From Flaviramulus sp. (GTDB taxonomy: Bacteria > Bacteroidota > Bacteroidia > Flavobacteriales > Flavobacteriaceae): 54,026 nucleotides of DNA. This document shows positions 8,523 to 15,794 of the stretch, in pieces (the stretch's first letter is position 1; every line of letters starts with the position of its first letter). The notes beneath the pieces were generated by a model, which saw only the letters and a list, made by a program, of their open reading frames with translations, had not been told where the DNA came from and did no database searches. Where the stretch lies: positions 1-54,026 of the forward strand of contig NZ_JABDMV010000069.1 of the NCBI RefSeq assembly GCF_013001275.1, read 5' to 3'. Both the position numbers and the translations under genes were made by a program.

Positions 8523-9057
8523 TTTTTTTAATTGTTAAAAGGTCCTGTAATTTCGATTTACCTCTAAATAATTGTGTGCGTGATGCTACTTCTGAAATAT
8601 TTAAAATCTCAGAGATCTCTTGATGATCATAACCTTCAATTAAATAAAGCATCACGACATACTGGTATTTATCTGGTAATTTATTAATTGCGTCTTTTAC
8701 TTCGTTTAAAGTAATTGAATCGTCTACTAACCATTTGTCGTCATGAGATGTATCGACCACTTTAAGGTGCACCTCATCTAACTCCACAAGCTTGTGTTTT
8801 TTAGATTTTAATAAGTCGAGACATTTATTAACAACAATACGTTTTAACCAAGCCCCAAAAGTAACTTCTGCTTTATATTGATGTAACTTAGTGAATGCTT
8901 TTATAAAAGCTTCCTGTACTACATCTTCAGCATCATGTGTATCTTTCAAAAATCGTTTTGCAACAATATACATCCCATTACAATACTGGTTGTATAATTG
9001 CAATTGTGCTTTTCGATTGTTTTGTTTACATTGTTCGATAATGTCAACTTGAAACAT
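8506..9057 (-). CDS. ECF RNA polymerase sigma factor
   Basis: This 183-residue sigma-70 family protein contains only regions 2 and 4. Region 2 covers about 19-85 and includes DAEDVVQEAFIKAF (the -10 recognition and core-binding helices). Region 4 covers about 125-175 and has the helix-turn-helix EGYDHQEISEILNISEVASRTQLFRG. It heads a three-gene operon with a one-TM putative anti-sigma protein and a secreted repeat protein. I saw no consensus housekeeping promoter upstream, which would fit autoregulation, but the target promoter motif is unknown. Confidence 0.95.
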   Translation of the reverse strand: MFQVDIIEQCKQNNRKAQLQLYNQYCNGMYIVAKRFLKDTHDAEDVVQEAFIKAFTKLHQYKAEVTFGAWLKRIVVNKCLDLLKSKKHKLVELDEVHLKVVDTSHDDKWLVDDSITLNEVKDAINKLPDKYQYVVMLYLIEGYDHQEISEILNISEVASRTQLFRGKSKLQDLLTIKKNGTRY

Positions 9058-9201
9058 ACTAATTATACTTTTGGTTTAAGTTAGTTCGTTTAAAAGACGA
9101 TAAAAAAAGTGTAGTGTTGCAAAAAAAAAAATATTTTTTCAACTTATATAACAAAGCTACAAAAACTGCGTTTGTATTTCCTGAATTATCACTTTTTGAA
9201 T

Positions 9202-9209
9202 TATCTTTG
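9202..9209 (+). promoter_or_regulatory. Candidate -7 box (TATCTTTG) for the DUF2911 gene
   Basis: The octamer fits the Bacteroidota TAnnTTTG -7 consensus. The expected start of transcription is near 9213, which favours ATG 9230 over ATG 9221 as the translation start. A TTTG at the correct -33 spacing is missing, so support is moderate. Confidence 0.4.
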
Positions 9210-9229
9210 AGCCTTATAATATGCTATAC

Positions 9230-9784
9230 ATGAATACCTTTTTAAAAAGAGTTTTAATTATTTTATCTGTGGTCGCAATAGCTTTGTTTTTATATTCGGC
9301 ATTTGTAGAAAATATTTTCACTTATCGTTTAAGTCCTAAAGAAACTGTTAAGTTTGAGCTAAATGATTTAAAACTCAAAGTTTTTTATAATAGACCTTCT
9401 AAAAAAAATCGTGAAATATTTGGAGCCCTAGTGCCATTTAATCAGGTATGGCGCACTGGTGCAAACGAAGCAACAACTTTTGAAACTAATAAGGATTTAG
9501 AATTAGGTAACATGACATTGCCTCGAGGTAAATATACGCTTTGGACAGTTCCTAAAGATTCGGTATGGACCGTGATTTTTAACTCAAAACAATATTCTTG
9601 GGGAGTAAATGCAGAAATGAAACCTATGTGGGATCCAAACTATGATGTTGTTAATATTGAAGTTCCAGTTCAAGATTTAGAAAATATGGTAGAGCAATTT
9701 ACAATTGCATTTGACAATTCTACCGACAAACTTTTTTTAACAATGGCTTGGGATGATGTAAAAGTAGCAGTGCCTTTAAAATAG
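9230..9784 (+). CDS. DUF2911 domain-containing protein
   Basis: A 184-residue protein if started at ATG 9230; an in-frame ATG three codons earlier (9221) is possible. An N-terminal hydrophobic segment (VLIILSVVAIALFLYSAF) serves as signal anchor. The rest matches DUF2911: PSKKNREIFGALVPFNQVWRTG is the family hallmark, and LPRGKYTLWTVP and WGVNAE follow. The family has no established function; exported beta-sandwich proteins are expected. Its upstream region is shared with the divergent ECF sigma operon. Confidence 0.85.
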   Translation: MNTFLKRVLIILSVVAIALFLYSAFVENIFTYRLSPKETVKFELNDLKLKVFYNRPSKKNREIFGALVPFNQVWRTGANEATTFETNKDLELGNMTLPRGKYTLWTVPKDSVWTVIFNSKQYSWGVNAEMKPMWDPNYDVVNIEVPVQDLENMVEQFTIAFDNSTDKLFLTMAWDDVKVAVPLK

Positions 9785-9858
9785 GTTATCTTTCGATGAG
9801 AGAATATTTATAGTCTAGTAGAAATAAAATTGTAAATTAGACAAACATTTATGTTTTC

Positions 9859-10932
9859 GTGGCAAAAAAAAACAAATCGGCTTTAAAAGAAAAAAAAGGA
9901 GTTTCTGTCTCGGAAATTACAAATATATCTTCCATTAAGTCCATTCAGGATAGACGTAAAGCAGAAATTGACACCGATACTTTAATAGCAAAGATTTTAG
10001 ATAACGACATTACTGCTTTAAGTAGAGCCATTACTTTAATAGAAAGCAAAAATTCACAACATTTAGAAAAGGCTAATACCATAATAAAAGAATGTTTGCC
10101 TCATTCCAATAATTCTATAAGAATAGGAATCACAGGAGTTCCAGGTGTTGGGAAAAGCACTTTTATTGAAACTTTTGGATCACATTTAACACAACTTGGT
10201 AAACGCGTTGCTGTATTGGCGATAGACCCTAGTAGCACCATTACGAAAGGTAGTATTTTGGGTGACAAAACCCGAATGGACGCCTTAGTAAAAGATAAAA
10301 ATGCTTTTATCAGACCATCAGCTTCGGGAGAATCGTTGGGAGGTGTTGCACGAAAAACGAGGGAATCAATTATTTTATGTGAGGCTGCAGGATTTGATGT
10401 AATAATTATTGAAACTGTTGGTGTAGGCCAAAGTGAAACAACCGTACATAGTATGGTCGATTTCTTTTTATTATTAAAATTATCTGGTGCAGGTGATGAA
10501 CTTCAAGGAATTAAACGTGGTATAATAGAAATGGCTGACTCAATAGCTATTAATAAAGCAGATGGCGATAATCTTAAAAAAGCAAAAATTGCAAAAGTAG
10601 AATTTAATAGAGCTTTACATCTTTATCCTGAAAAATCATCGAAATGGCAACCTAAAGTTACAATTTGCAGCGCATTACATAATGAAGGAATTGATGAGAT
10701 TTGGGACATTATTTTGAATTATGTTGAAATAACAAAAAAGAATAAATATTTCAATCAAAAACGTAATGAACAAAATAAATTTTGGCTCATCCAGACCATT
10801 GAAAATCAATTGAAGTCGGAGTTTTTTAACTCGCCAAAAATCAAGAAGGAATTAATTAAGCAATTAAAACTTATAGAAACAAATAAAACCACGCCTTTTA
10901 CTGCAGCTGACTATTTGCTATCTTTAACTTAA
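9859..10932 (+). CDS. meaB: Methylmalonyl-CoA mutase-associated GTPase MeaB
   Basis: A G3E-type P-loop GTPase that loads and protects adenosylcobalamin in methylmalonyl-CoA mutase. The 357-residue protein has the P-loop GVPGVGKS at 93-100, DPSSTITKGSILGDKTRM next to it, the switch sequence IETVGVGQSE and the base-recognition NKAD. The start is GTG 9859; the ATG at 9851 is out of frame. The mutase itself is not in the window. The gene converges on the PAP2 gene with 10 bases between stop codons. Confidence 0.95.
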   Translation: MAKKNKSALKEKKGVSVSEITNISSIKSIQDRRKAEIDTDTLIAKILDNDITALSRAITLIESKNSQHLEKANTIIKECLPHSNNSIRIGITGVPGVGKSTFIETFGSHLTQLGKRVAVLAIDPSSTITKGSILGDKTRMDALVKDKNAFIRPSASGESLGGVARKTRESIILCEAAGFDVIIIETVGVGQSETTVHSMVDFFLLLKLSGAGDELQGIKRGIIEMADSIAINKADGDNLKKAKIAKVEFNRALHLYPEKSSKWQPKVTICSALHNEGIDEIWDIILNYVEITKKNKYFNQKRNEQNKFWLIQTIENQLKSEFFNSPKIKKELIKQLKLIETNKTTPFTAADYLLSLT

Positions 10933-10942
10933 ACGTGTTGGG

Positions 10943-11518
10943 TCATTTTACCTTAAAGCGGCTTTGAATATAGGTGTCTAATTTATAAAACATTAAACCC
11001 GATAACCCTCCAAAAGTGGCTCCAGACAACACGTCAAGTGGGTAATGCACACCAATATATATTCTACTATAGCCCATTGCTAATGCCCAAACTATCAATA
11101 AATAAATTAAATATTTATATTTCGACTTTAACATAAGTCCAGCAAAAATTGCGACAGCCATAGAGTTTGAAGCATGACCAGAAAAGTAACCAAATTGGCC
11201 TCCACAATATGATTTTACGAGTCTCATAAGGCTGAAAACATCTGTTTCATGACATGGCCTTAGGCGTTTAACAAATTGATTTTTAAATAAATTAGATACT
11301 TGATCGGTGAACGTAATCATGAGAGCAATAACTACTAAAGTTAAAACAAACATTTTAGTATTAAACCTTTTGTATAATAAATATAGTAGTACTGCATAGA
11401 ACGGAATCCAATTAAATTTTGTGGTATAAAACATCCAAAATCCATCCCATGTTTCGGTACCTAAACTGTTTAAATAAATAAATAATTCCTTATCTAATTG
11501 TACTAATTGTTCTAACAT
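10943..11518 (-). CDS. PAP2 family phosphatase
   Basis: The 191-residue integral membrane protein has about five transmembrane segments and the acid-phosphatase triad: a basic motif ending RLRP (85-88), SGH at 113-115 in YFSGHASNS, and SRIYIGVHYPLD at 151-162 with the catalytic H158. Such enzymes dephosphorylate lipid phosphates, for example undecaprenyl pyrophosphate or phosphatidylglycerol phosphate; the substrate cannot be read from sequence. It follows the small acidic ORF after 10 bases and is probably cotranscribed with it and the MATE gene. Confidence 0.9.
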   Translation of the reverse strand: MLEQLVQLDKELFIYLNSLGTETWDGFWMFYTTKFNWIPFYAVLLYLLYKRFNTKMFVLTLVVIALMITFTDQVSNLFKNQFVKRLRPCHETDVFSLMRLVKSYCGGQFGYFSGHASNSMAVAIFAGLMLKSKYKYLIYLLIVWALAMGYSRIYIGVHYPLDVLSGATFGGLSGLMFYKLDTYIQSRFKVK

Positions 11519-11528
11519 TCGTGGGTTT

Positions 11529-11756
11529 TTATTCTTTATAATTTGCTATTTCAATATCGTAAAATTCGGTAGCAAGTTTTATCATATTTTCGGTTTCTTC
11601 CTCTAATTCATTTTGATCGTCGGCATCAAAATCTTCAAACCATTCAACTTCGTCATCTTCTAAATTTATAATAAACCTCGGAAACTCTGTATGAATCACG
11701 TAAATAGCATTTGGGTACTTGGTGTTATCACCTAGAATAAATTTTGGAAGACTCAT
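11529..11756 (-). CDS. Small acidic conserved protein of unknown function
   Basis: The 75-residue protein is strongly acidic in its second half (EDDEVEWFEDFDADDQNELEE) with no signal peptide, membrane segment or cysteine. I recognise the general sequence as one seen in flavobacteria next to MATE transporters, without a known function. It lies 10 bases after the MATE stop and 10 bases before the PAP2 start, so it is almost certainly a real cotranscribed gene. Confidence 0.8.
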   Translation of the reverse strand: MSLPKFILGDNTKYPNAIYVIHTEFPRFIINLEDDEVEWFEDFDADDQNELEEETENMIKLATEFYDIEIANYKE

Positions 11757-11766
11757 TTTAAAATTT

Positions 11767-13143
11767 TTAGCTGTTTGACAAAATTAACTTTTTTGTTAAA
11801 TAATTAAATCGAATATACAATAAAATGGCAGCCGTAGATAAACCAGCCAACAATCCTAACCAAATTCCAAAACTTCCATAAGCTGATTCTTTTCCTAGAA
11901 ACCAACTTATTGGAAATCCAATAAGCCAATATGATATAAATGTTATAATGGTTGGGATTTTCACATCTTGCAAACCACGAAGGGCTCCTAATACAATGAC
12001 TTGAATACTATCGCTTATTTGAAAAATCGCAGCCGCAATAAGTAATTTTGAAGCAATACTTACAACTTCAATATTATCTATCAAGTTTTTACTGTCATCA
12101 TAATCAACGTAAATTTTTGGTAATTGTTTATGAAATAAAAAGAAAAAAGTAGCAAAGAATATGGCAAATAAAAGGCCCATTAAAAATAATGAGAATGCAA
12201 TTCGTCGTAATTCGATAAAAGCATTCAATCCTTTTTGGTTTCCAACTCTTATCATTGATGCCACACTTAATCCCATCGCCACCATGAAGGTCATTGAAGA
12301 CAAGTTTAGGGCTATTTGATTAGCTGCTTGTGGATTCTTACCAAGTAATCCGCTTAACCAAATGGCCGCAGTAAATATTGCTACTTCAAAAAACATTTGC
12401 ATCGCACTTGGCGTGCCTAAATTGATAATTTTTTTGAGCATCATTTTATCTAAAACAAAAAACTTTATATGAGTTACAAATGCTTTAGACTTTGCTTTAC
12501 CTTTAAGTAAATACCATAAATACCAAACCATTATAATTCGGGAAATTAAAGTCCCGTATGCTGCTCCTACTATTCCCATGGCTGGAAAACCAAACTTTCC
12601 AAAAATCAATAAATAATTTAAAACTACATTTAAAATGTTCGCAATAATAGTTGCATACATGGGGTCTTTTGTCATAGACAAGCCATCACTGAACTGTTTA
12701 AAACCTTGAAATATTATCAAAGGAATTAATGATACTGCTACCAAGTCTAAATAAGGAATTGCTAATTCCACAACCTCAACTGGCTGCTTCATCATATACA
12801 TTAATGGTTTTGCAATAAAAACCAGGAAAAAAAGCAATACTCCTAAAAGTGTACACAAAAACAATCCATGTTTGAACGCCGATTTCCCTTTTAAAAAATC
12901 ATTAGCTGTATCGGCCTCTGCAATAAGTGGTGTAATAGCGGTTGAAAAACCAATTCCAATCGACATAGCTATAAACATGAAGCTATTACCTAAAGATACA
13001 GCAGCAAGATCAGCAGTCCCTAATTGGCCCACCATAATATTGTCTACAAAACTTACGAAAGTATGCCCAAGCATCCCAAGCATTACGGGGGCGGCTAGTT
13101 TCCAATTGTATTTAAATTCTTTTGTGTAACTCCTAATTAGCAT
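11767..13143 (-). CDS. MATE family multidrug efflux transporter
   Basis: The 458-residue inner-membrane protein has about 12 transmembrane segments in two homologous halves. The MATE opening (LAAPVMLGMLGHTFVSFVDN, then IMVGQLGTADLAAVSLGNS) and the second-half NQIALNLSSMTFM are present. It would export cationic drugs or metabolites using a Na+ or H+ gradient. I chose ATG 13143 over an upstream in-frame start at 13179 because it gives the usual N terminus (MLIRSYTKEF). A good promoter places transcription start one base before this ATG. Confidence 0.93.
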   Translation of the reverse strand: MLIRSYTKEFKYNWKLAAPVMLGMLGHTFVSFVDNIMVGQLGTADLAAVSLGNSFMFIAMSIGIGFSTAITPLIAEADTANDFLKGKSAFKHGLFLCTLLGVLLFFLVFIAKPLMYMMKQPVEVVELAIPYLDLVAVSLIPLIIFQGFKQFSDGLSMTKDPMYATIIANILNVVLNYLLIFGKFGFPAMGIVGAAYGTLISRIIMVWYLWYLLKGKAKSKAFVTHIKFFVLDKMMLKKIINLGTPSAMQMFFEVAIFTAAIWLSGLLGKNPQAANQIALNLSSMTFMVAMGLSVASMIRVGNQKGLNAFIELRRIAFSLFLMGLLFAIFFATFFFLFHKQLPKIYVDYDDSKNLIDNIEVVSIASKLLIAAAIFQISDSIQVIVLGALRGLQDVKIPTIITFISYWLIGFPISWFLGKESAYGSFGIWLGLLAGLSTAAILLYIRFNYLTKKLILSNS

Positions 13144-13147
13144 TTGG

Positions 13148-13180
13148 CAAAAATAAACTTTAGAGCTAGCAATAACCAAA
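13148..13180 (-). promoter_or_regulatory. Promoter of the MATE gene giving a near-leaderless mRNA
   Basis: On the minus strand TTTG (13180-13177) is followed after 21 bases by TATTTTTG (13155-13148), a good match to the Bacteroidota consensus. Transcription would start at about 13144, one base before the ATG at 13143. Confidence 0.55.
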
Positions 13181-13381
13181 ATTATAGCGTTCTTTTATAA
13201 AATCAATTAACATTAACAAATGTTAACAACTTATCTATTAAAAGTAATTATTTGTAGTAGTTTTTTTATAAATTTGAACACATAAATTGCTATATAAGTA
13301 ACAGTAATCTAGTATTTTAGAAGCATTTAGCGTTTTTTTAAATAGGGATTTAATAAAATTAAGCTTAACGTTTCGAAATTT

Positions 13382-13410
13382 GAAAGGAGGAAATTTATTT
13401 TCCTCCTTTC
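13382..13410 (+). terminator. Strong hairpin, terminator-like
   Basis: Arms GAAAGGAGGAAA (13382-13393) and TTTCCTCCTTTC (13399-13410) are perfectly complementary around a five-base loop. A T-rich run follows on the plus strand (TATTTTAACTAATTTATTTTT). It lies 66 bases past the stop of the leftward nitronate monooxygenase gene and may also end that operon, although the minus-strand side has no clear U tract. Confidence 0.55.
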
Positions 13411-13475
13411 TATTTTAACTAATTTATTTTTAATTAGGAGCAATTGCAATTGTGTAGCTTAATTAAAAAAACAAA

Positions 13476-14417
13476 TTATAAGGATATTATACTCCGTTTC
13501 GCGTCTTCAAATTCGTCCATCAAATCAGTTACTATTTGCGAAACAGGTTTTATATCATGTATTAATCCAGAAATTTGACCTATTTCAAGTTCACCTTCTT
13601 CCAAATCACCTTCAAACATCCCTTTTTTTGCTCTTGCTCTTCCTAATAATTCTCTAAGTTGATCAACAGTCGGTGCTTTTTTATAAAGTTCTTGGACTTC
13701 ATTATAAAACTTATTCTTAATTAATCTAACCGGCGCTAATTCTTTTAATGTGAGTTGGGTATCACCTTCTTTAGCATCAACAACTTTTTGCTTAAATGCT
13801 ATATGAGATGAACTTTCTTCGCTTGCAACAAATCTACTTCCTACTTGAACACCATCGGCACCTAAAATCATAGTTGCTAACATTGCTTGTCCTGTTGCTA
13901 TTCCTCCAGCAGCAATTAATGGAATATTAATATGTTCCTTTACCATTGGAATTAAGGTCAATGTAGTTGTTTCGTCCCGTCCATTATGCCCGCCTGCTTC
14001 AAACCCTTCAGCAACAATGGCATCAACACCAGCCTCCTGAGCTTTTAATGCAAACTTCACGCTACTTACTACATGAACAACAGTAATTCCACGTTCTTTT
14101 AACCAGGAAGTCCATGTTTTTGGATTTCCGGCTGAAGTAAAAACAATCTTTACACCTTCTTCAACTATAATATCCATTATTTCTTGAATATTAGGGTAGA
14201 GCATGGGCACATTCACACCAAACGGTTTATCTGTTGCTTTTTTACATTTTTGAATATGTTCTCTAAGTATTTCAGGGTACATGGAACCGGCACCTAAAAG
14301 ACCTAATATTCCAGAATTACTAGCCGCCGATGCTAATCGCCAACCGCTATTCCAAATCATTCCTGCTTGAATTACAGGGTATTTAATATTGAATAATGTG
14401 GTAATTCTATTTGACAT
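13476..14417 (-). CDS. Nitronate monooxygenase / FabK-like FMN enzyme
   Basis: The 313-residue protein is an FMN-binding TIM barrel of the 2-nitropropane dioxygenase family. Family features are the N-terminal YPVIQAGMIW, EAGGHNGRDETTT with its conserved His, AAGGIATG, and GADGVQVGSRF, which binds the FMN phosphate. The reaction could be oxidation of alkyl nitronates or an enoyl-ACP reductase-like one; the sequence does not separate the two. It follows mnmA by 9 bases and is likely in its operon. Confidence 0.88.
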   Translation of the reverse strand: MSNRITTLFNIKYPVIQAGMIWNSGWRLASAASNSGILGLLGAGSMYPEILREHIQKCKKATDKPFGVNVPMLYPNIQEIMDIIVEEGVKIVFTSAGNPKTWTSWLKERGITVVHVVSSVKFALKAQEAGVDAIVAEGFEAGGHNGRDETTTLTLIPMVKEHINIPLIAAGGIATGQAMLATMILGADGVQVGSRFVASEESSSHIAFKQKVVDAKEGDTQLTLKELAPVRLIKNKFYNEVQELYKKAPTVDQLRELLGRARAKKGMFEGDLEEGELEIGQISGLIHDIKPVSQIVTDLMDEFEDAKRSIISL

Positions 14418-14426
14418 CTATATATT

Positions 14427-15614
14427 TTATGATATAACTCCTGATCCTATAAGTTCGTCATTTAAATACCAAGCTACAAATTGACCTTCTGTTATAGCAG
14501 ACTGATAATTTTCGAATTCTACATATAAGCCACTGTCAACTTTATATAGTGTTGCATTTTCTAAGGCTTGTCTGTATCGAATTCTTGCAGTTACTTTCAT
14601 AGATTCATCCACTTTCAATGCCAAATCCTCACGTATCCAAATTAATTCTGAGTTTGTAACAAACAACGCTTTTTTTAATAATCCAGGGTGTTCCTTACCT
14701 TGTCCGGTATAAATCACATTTTCATCAACATCTGTATCAATAACGAATAAAGGCTTAATAGTGCCACCAACGGATAATCCTTTTCGTTGTCCTTTGGTGA
14801 AATAATGAGCGCCTTGATGTTTACCTACAATTTTACCTTGTTCAATTTTATAATCAATTTTTCTTGATAAGAATTTTAGTTTTTCTTCTTCAGAATCAAA
14901 TAGTGGTTCGTCTTCGATGTAAAAAGGTTGCTCTTTGGGTATTTCGACAATGACGCCTTCTTTTGGTTTTAATTGCTGTTGAAGAAAATCAGGCAATTTC
15001 ACCTTCCCAATAAAACAAAGTCCTTGAGAATCTTTCTTATCTGCCGTTGTTAGATTTAATTTTACTGCTATTTCTCTAACTTCTGGTTTAGTTAACTCAC
15101 CTATTGGAAATAGCGATTTTGAAAGTTGTTCTTGAGATAATTGACATAAAAAATACGATTGATCTTTATTTTCATCAACTCCAGCTAATAGTTGATAAAT
15201 CTTGTTGCCATCTTTATCAATAATTCCTTTTCTACAATAATGGCCAGTAGCAACGTAATCTGCCCCAAGTTCTAATGCAATTTTCATAAATACATCAAAC
15301 TTTATCTCTCTGTTGCACAATACATCTGGATTTGGCGTTCTGCCTTTTTCGTATTCGTGAAACATATAGTCGACAATACGTTCTTTGTATTGTTCGCTCA
15401 AATCGACTGTTTGAAATGGAATCCCCAATTTTTCAGCAACCAACATCGCATCGTTACTGTCATCTAACCACGGACATTCGTTTGATATGGTCACAGAATC
15501 ATCATGCCAGTTTTTCATGAACAAGCCAATAACTTCGTAACCCTGCTGCTTTAACAAATAAGCTGCAACGCTTGAATCAACGCCTCCTGAAAGTCCAATT
15601 ATTACTCGTTTCAT
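14427..15614 (-). CDS. mnmA: tRNA 2-thiouridine(34) synthase
   Basis: MnmA activates U34 of tRNA(Lys/Glu/Gln) with ATP and inserts sulfur. The 395-residue protein has the PP-loop SGGVDSS at 9-15, the catalytic Cys100 in [12 protein letters not shown], and the second catalytic Cys200 in [10 protein letters not shown]. The C-terminal beta-barrel (GLSVGG..., then RYRQ and EGQFVAWY) is complete. A -7-like box lies about 20 bases upstream. The enzyme acts on the same anticodon region as other wobble modifiers; the sulfur relay genes are not here. Confidence 0.97.
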   Translation of the reverse strand: MKRVIIGLSGGVDSSVAAYLLKQQGYEVIGLFMKNWHDDSVTISNECPWLDDSNDAMLVAEKLGIPFQTVDLSEQYKERIVDYMFHEYEKGRTPNPDVLCNREIKFDVFMKIALELGADYVATGHYCRKGIIDKDGNKIYQLLAGVDENKDQSYFLCQLSQEQLSKSLFPIGELTKPEVREIAVKLNLTTADKKDSQGLCFIGKVKLPDFLQQQLKPKEGVIVEIPKEQPFYIEDEPLFDSEEEKLKFLSRKIDYKIEQGKIVGKHQGAHYFTKGQRKGLSVGGTIKPLFVIDTDVDENVIYTGQGKEHPGLLKKALFVTNSELIWIREDLALKVDESMKVTARIRYRQALENATLYKVDSGLYVEFENYQSAITEGQFVAWYLNDELIGSGVIS

Positions 15615-15632
15615 TCATTAAAAATTAGTGCA

Positions 15633-15640
15633 CAAAGATA
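15633..15640 (-). promoter_or_regulatory. Candidate -7 box (TATCTTTG) of mnmA
   Basis: On the minus strand this octamer fits TAnnTTTG and would start transcription near 15629, giving a 15-base leader to the mnmA ATG. The -33 element is weak. Confidence 0.4.
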
Positions 15641-15719
15641 CACATTATTACAAATTTTTAGTTGATATAATAAGAACGAAATCATCGACTAAATAATCTT
15701 TTGTTTAGTTGTTTTAAAA

Positions 15720-15756
15720 AAAAGTTAAACAATATTTGGTTTATTGTTTAACTTTT
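15720..15756. repeat. Perfect 15-bp inverted repeat around the FAS1 -33 box (candidate operator)
   Basis: AAAAGTTAAACAATA (15720-15734) and its exact reverse complement (15742-15756) flank a seven-base spacer, TTTGGTT, that contains the -33 TTTG. Arm centres are 22 bp apart, about two helical turns, as expected for a dimeric DNA-binding protein. It lies upstream of the predicted transcription start and so would not be in that mRNA. Confidence 0.7.
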
Positions 15757-15767
15757 ACTTATATTTG
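15735..15767 (+). promoter_or_regulatory. Promoter of the FAS1 lipoprotein gene
   Basis: TTTG (15735-15738), 21 bases, then TATATTTG (15760-15767) matches the Bacteroidota promoter consensus. Transcription would start near 15771, giving a 24-base leader to the ATG at 15795. Confidence 0.7.
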
Positions 15768-15794
15768 ATGAACAAAATTTAAATCTAACAAAAC

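Larger units (their letters stand above)
13144..13475. other. 332-base gap between the MATE and nitronate monooxygenase genes
   Basis: The gap holds the MATE promoter at its left end and a 12-bp perfect hairpin at 13382-13410. Between them the sequence is very AT-rich, and I see no ORF above about 21 codons. A TAAATTTG at 13269-13276 on the plus strand, with TTTG 14 bases upstream (tighter than usual), could start a short RNA of about 135 bases that ends at the hairpin. Confidence 0.6.

Noticed and set aside
13220-13285. 21-codon plus-strand frame in the 13144-13475 gap
   Set aside because: Too short, no operon context, AT-rich composition as expected by chance.
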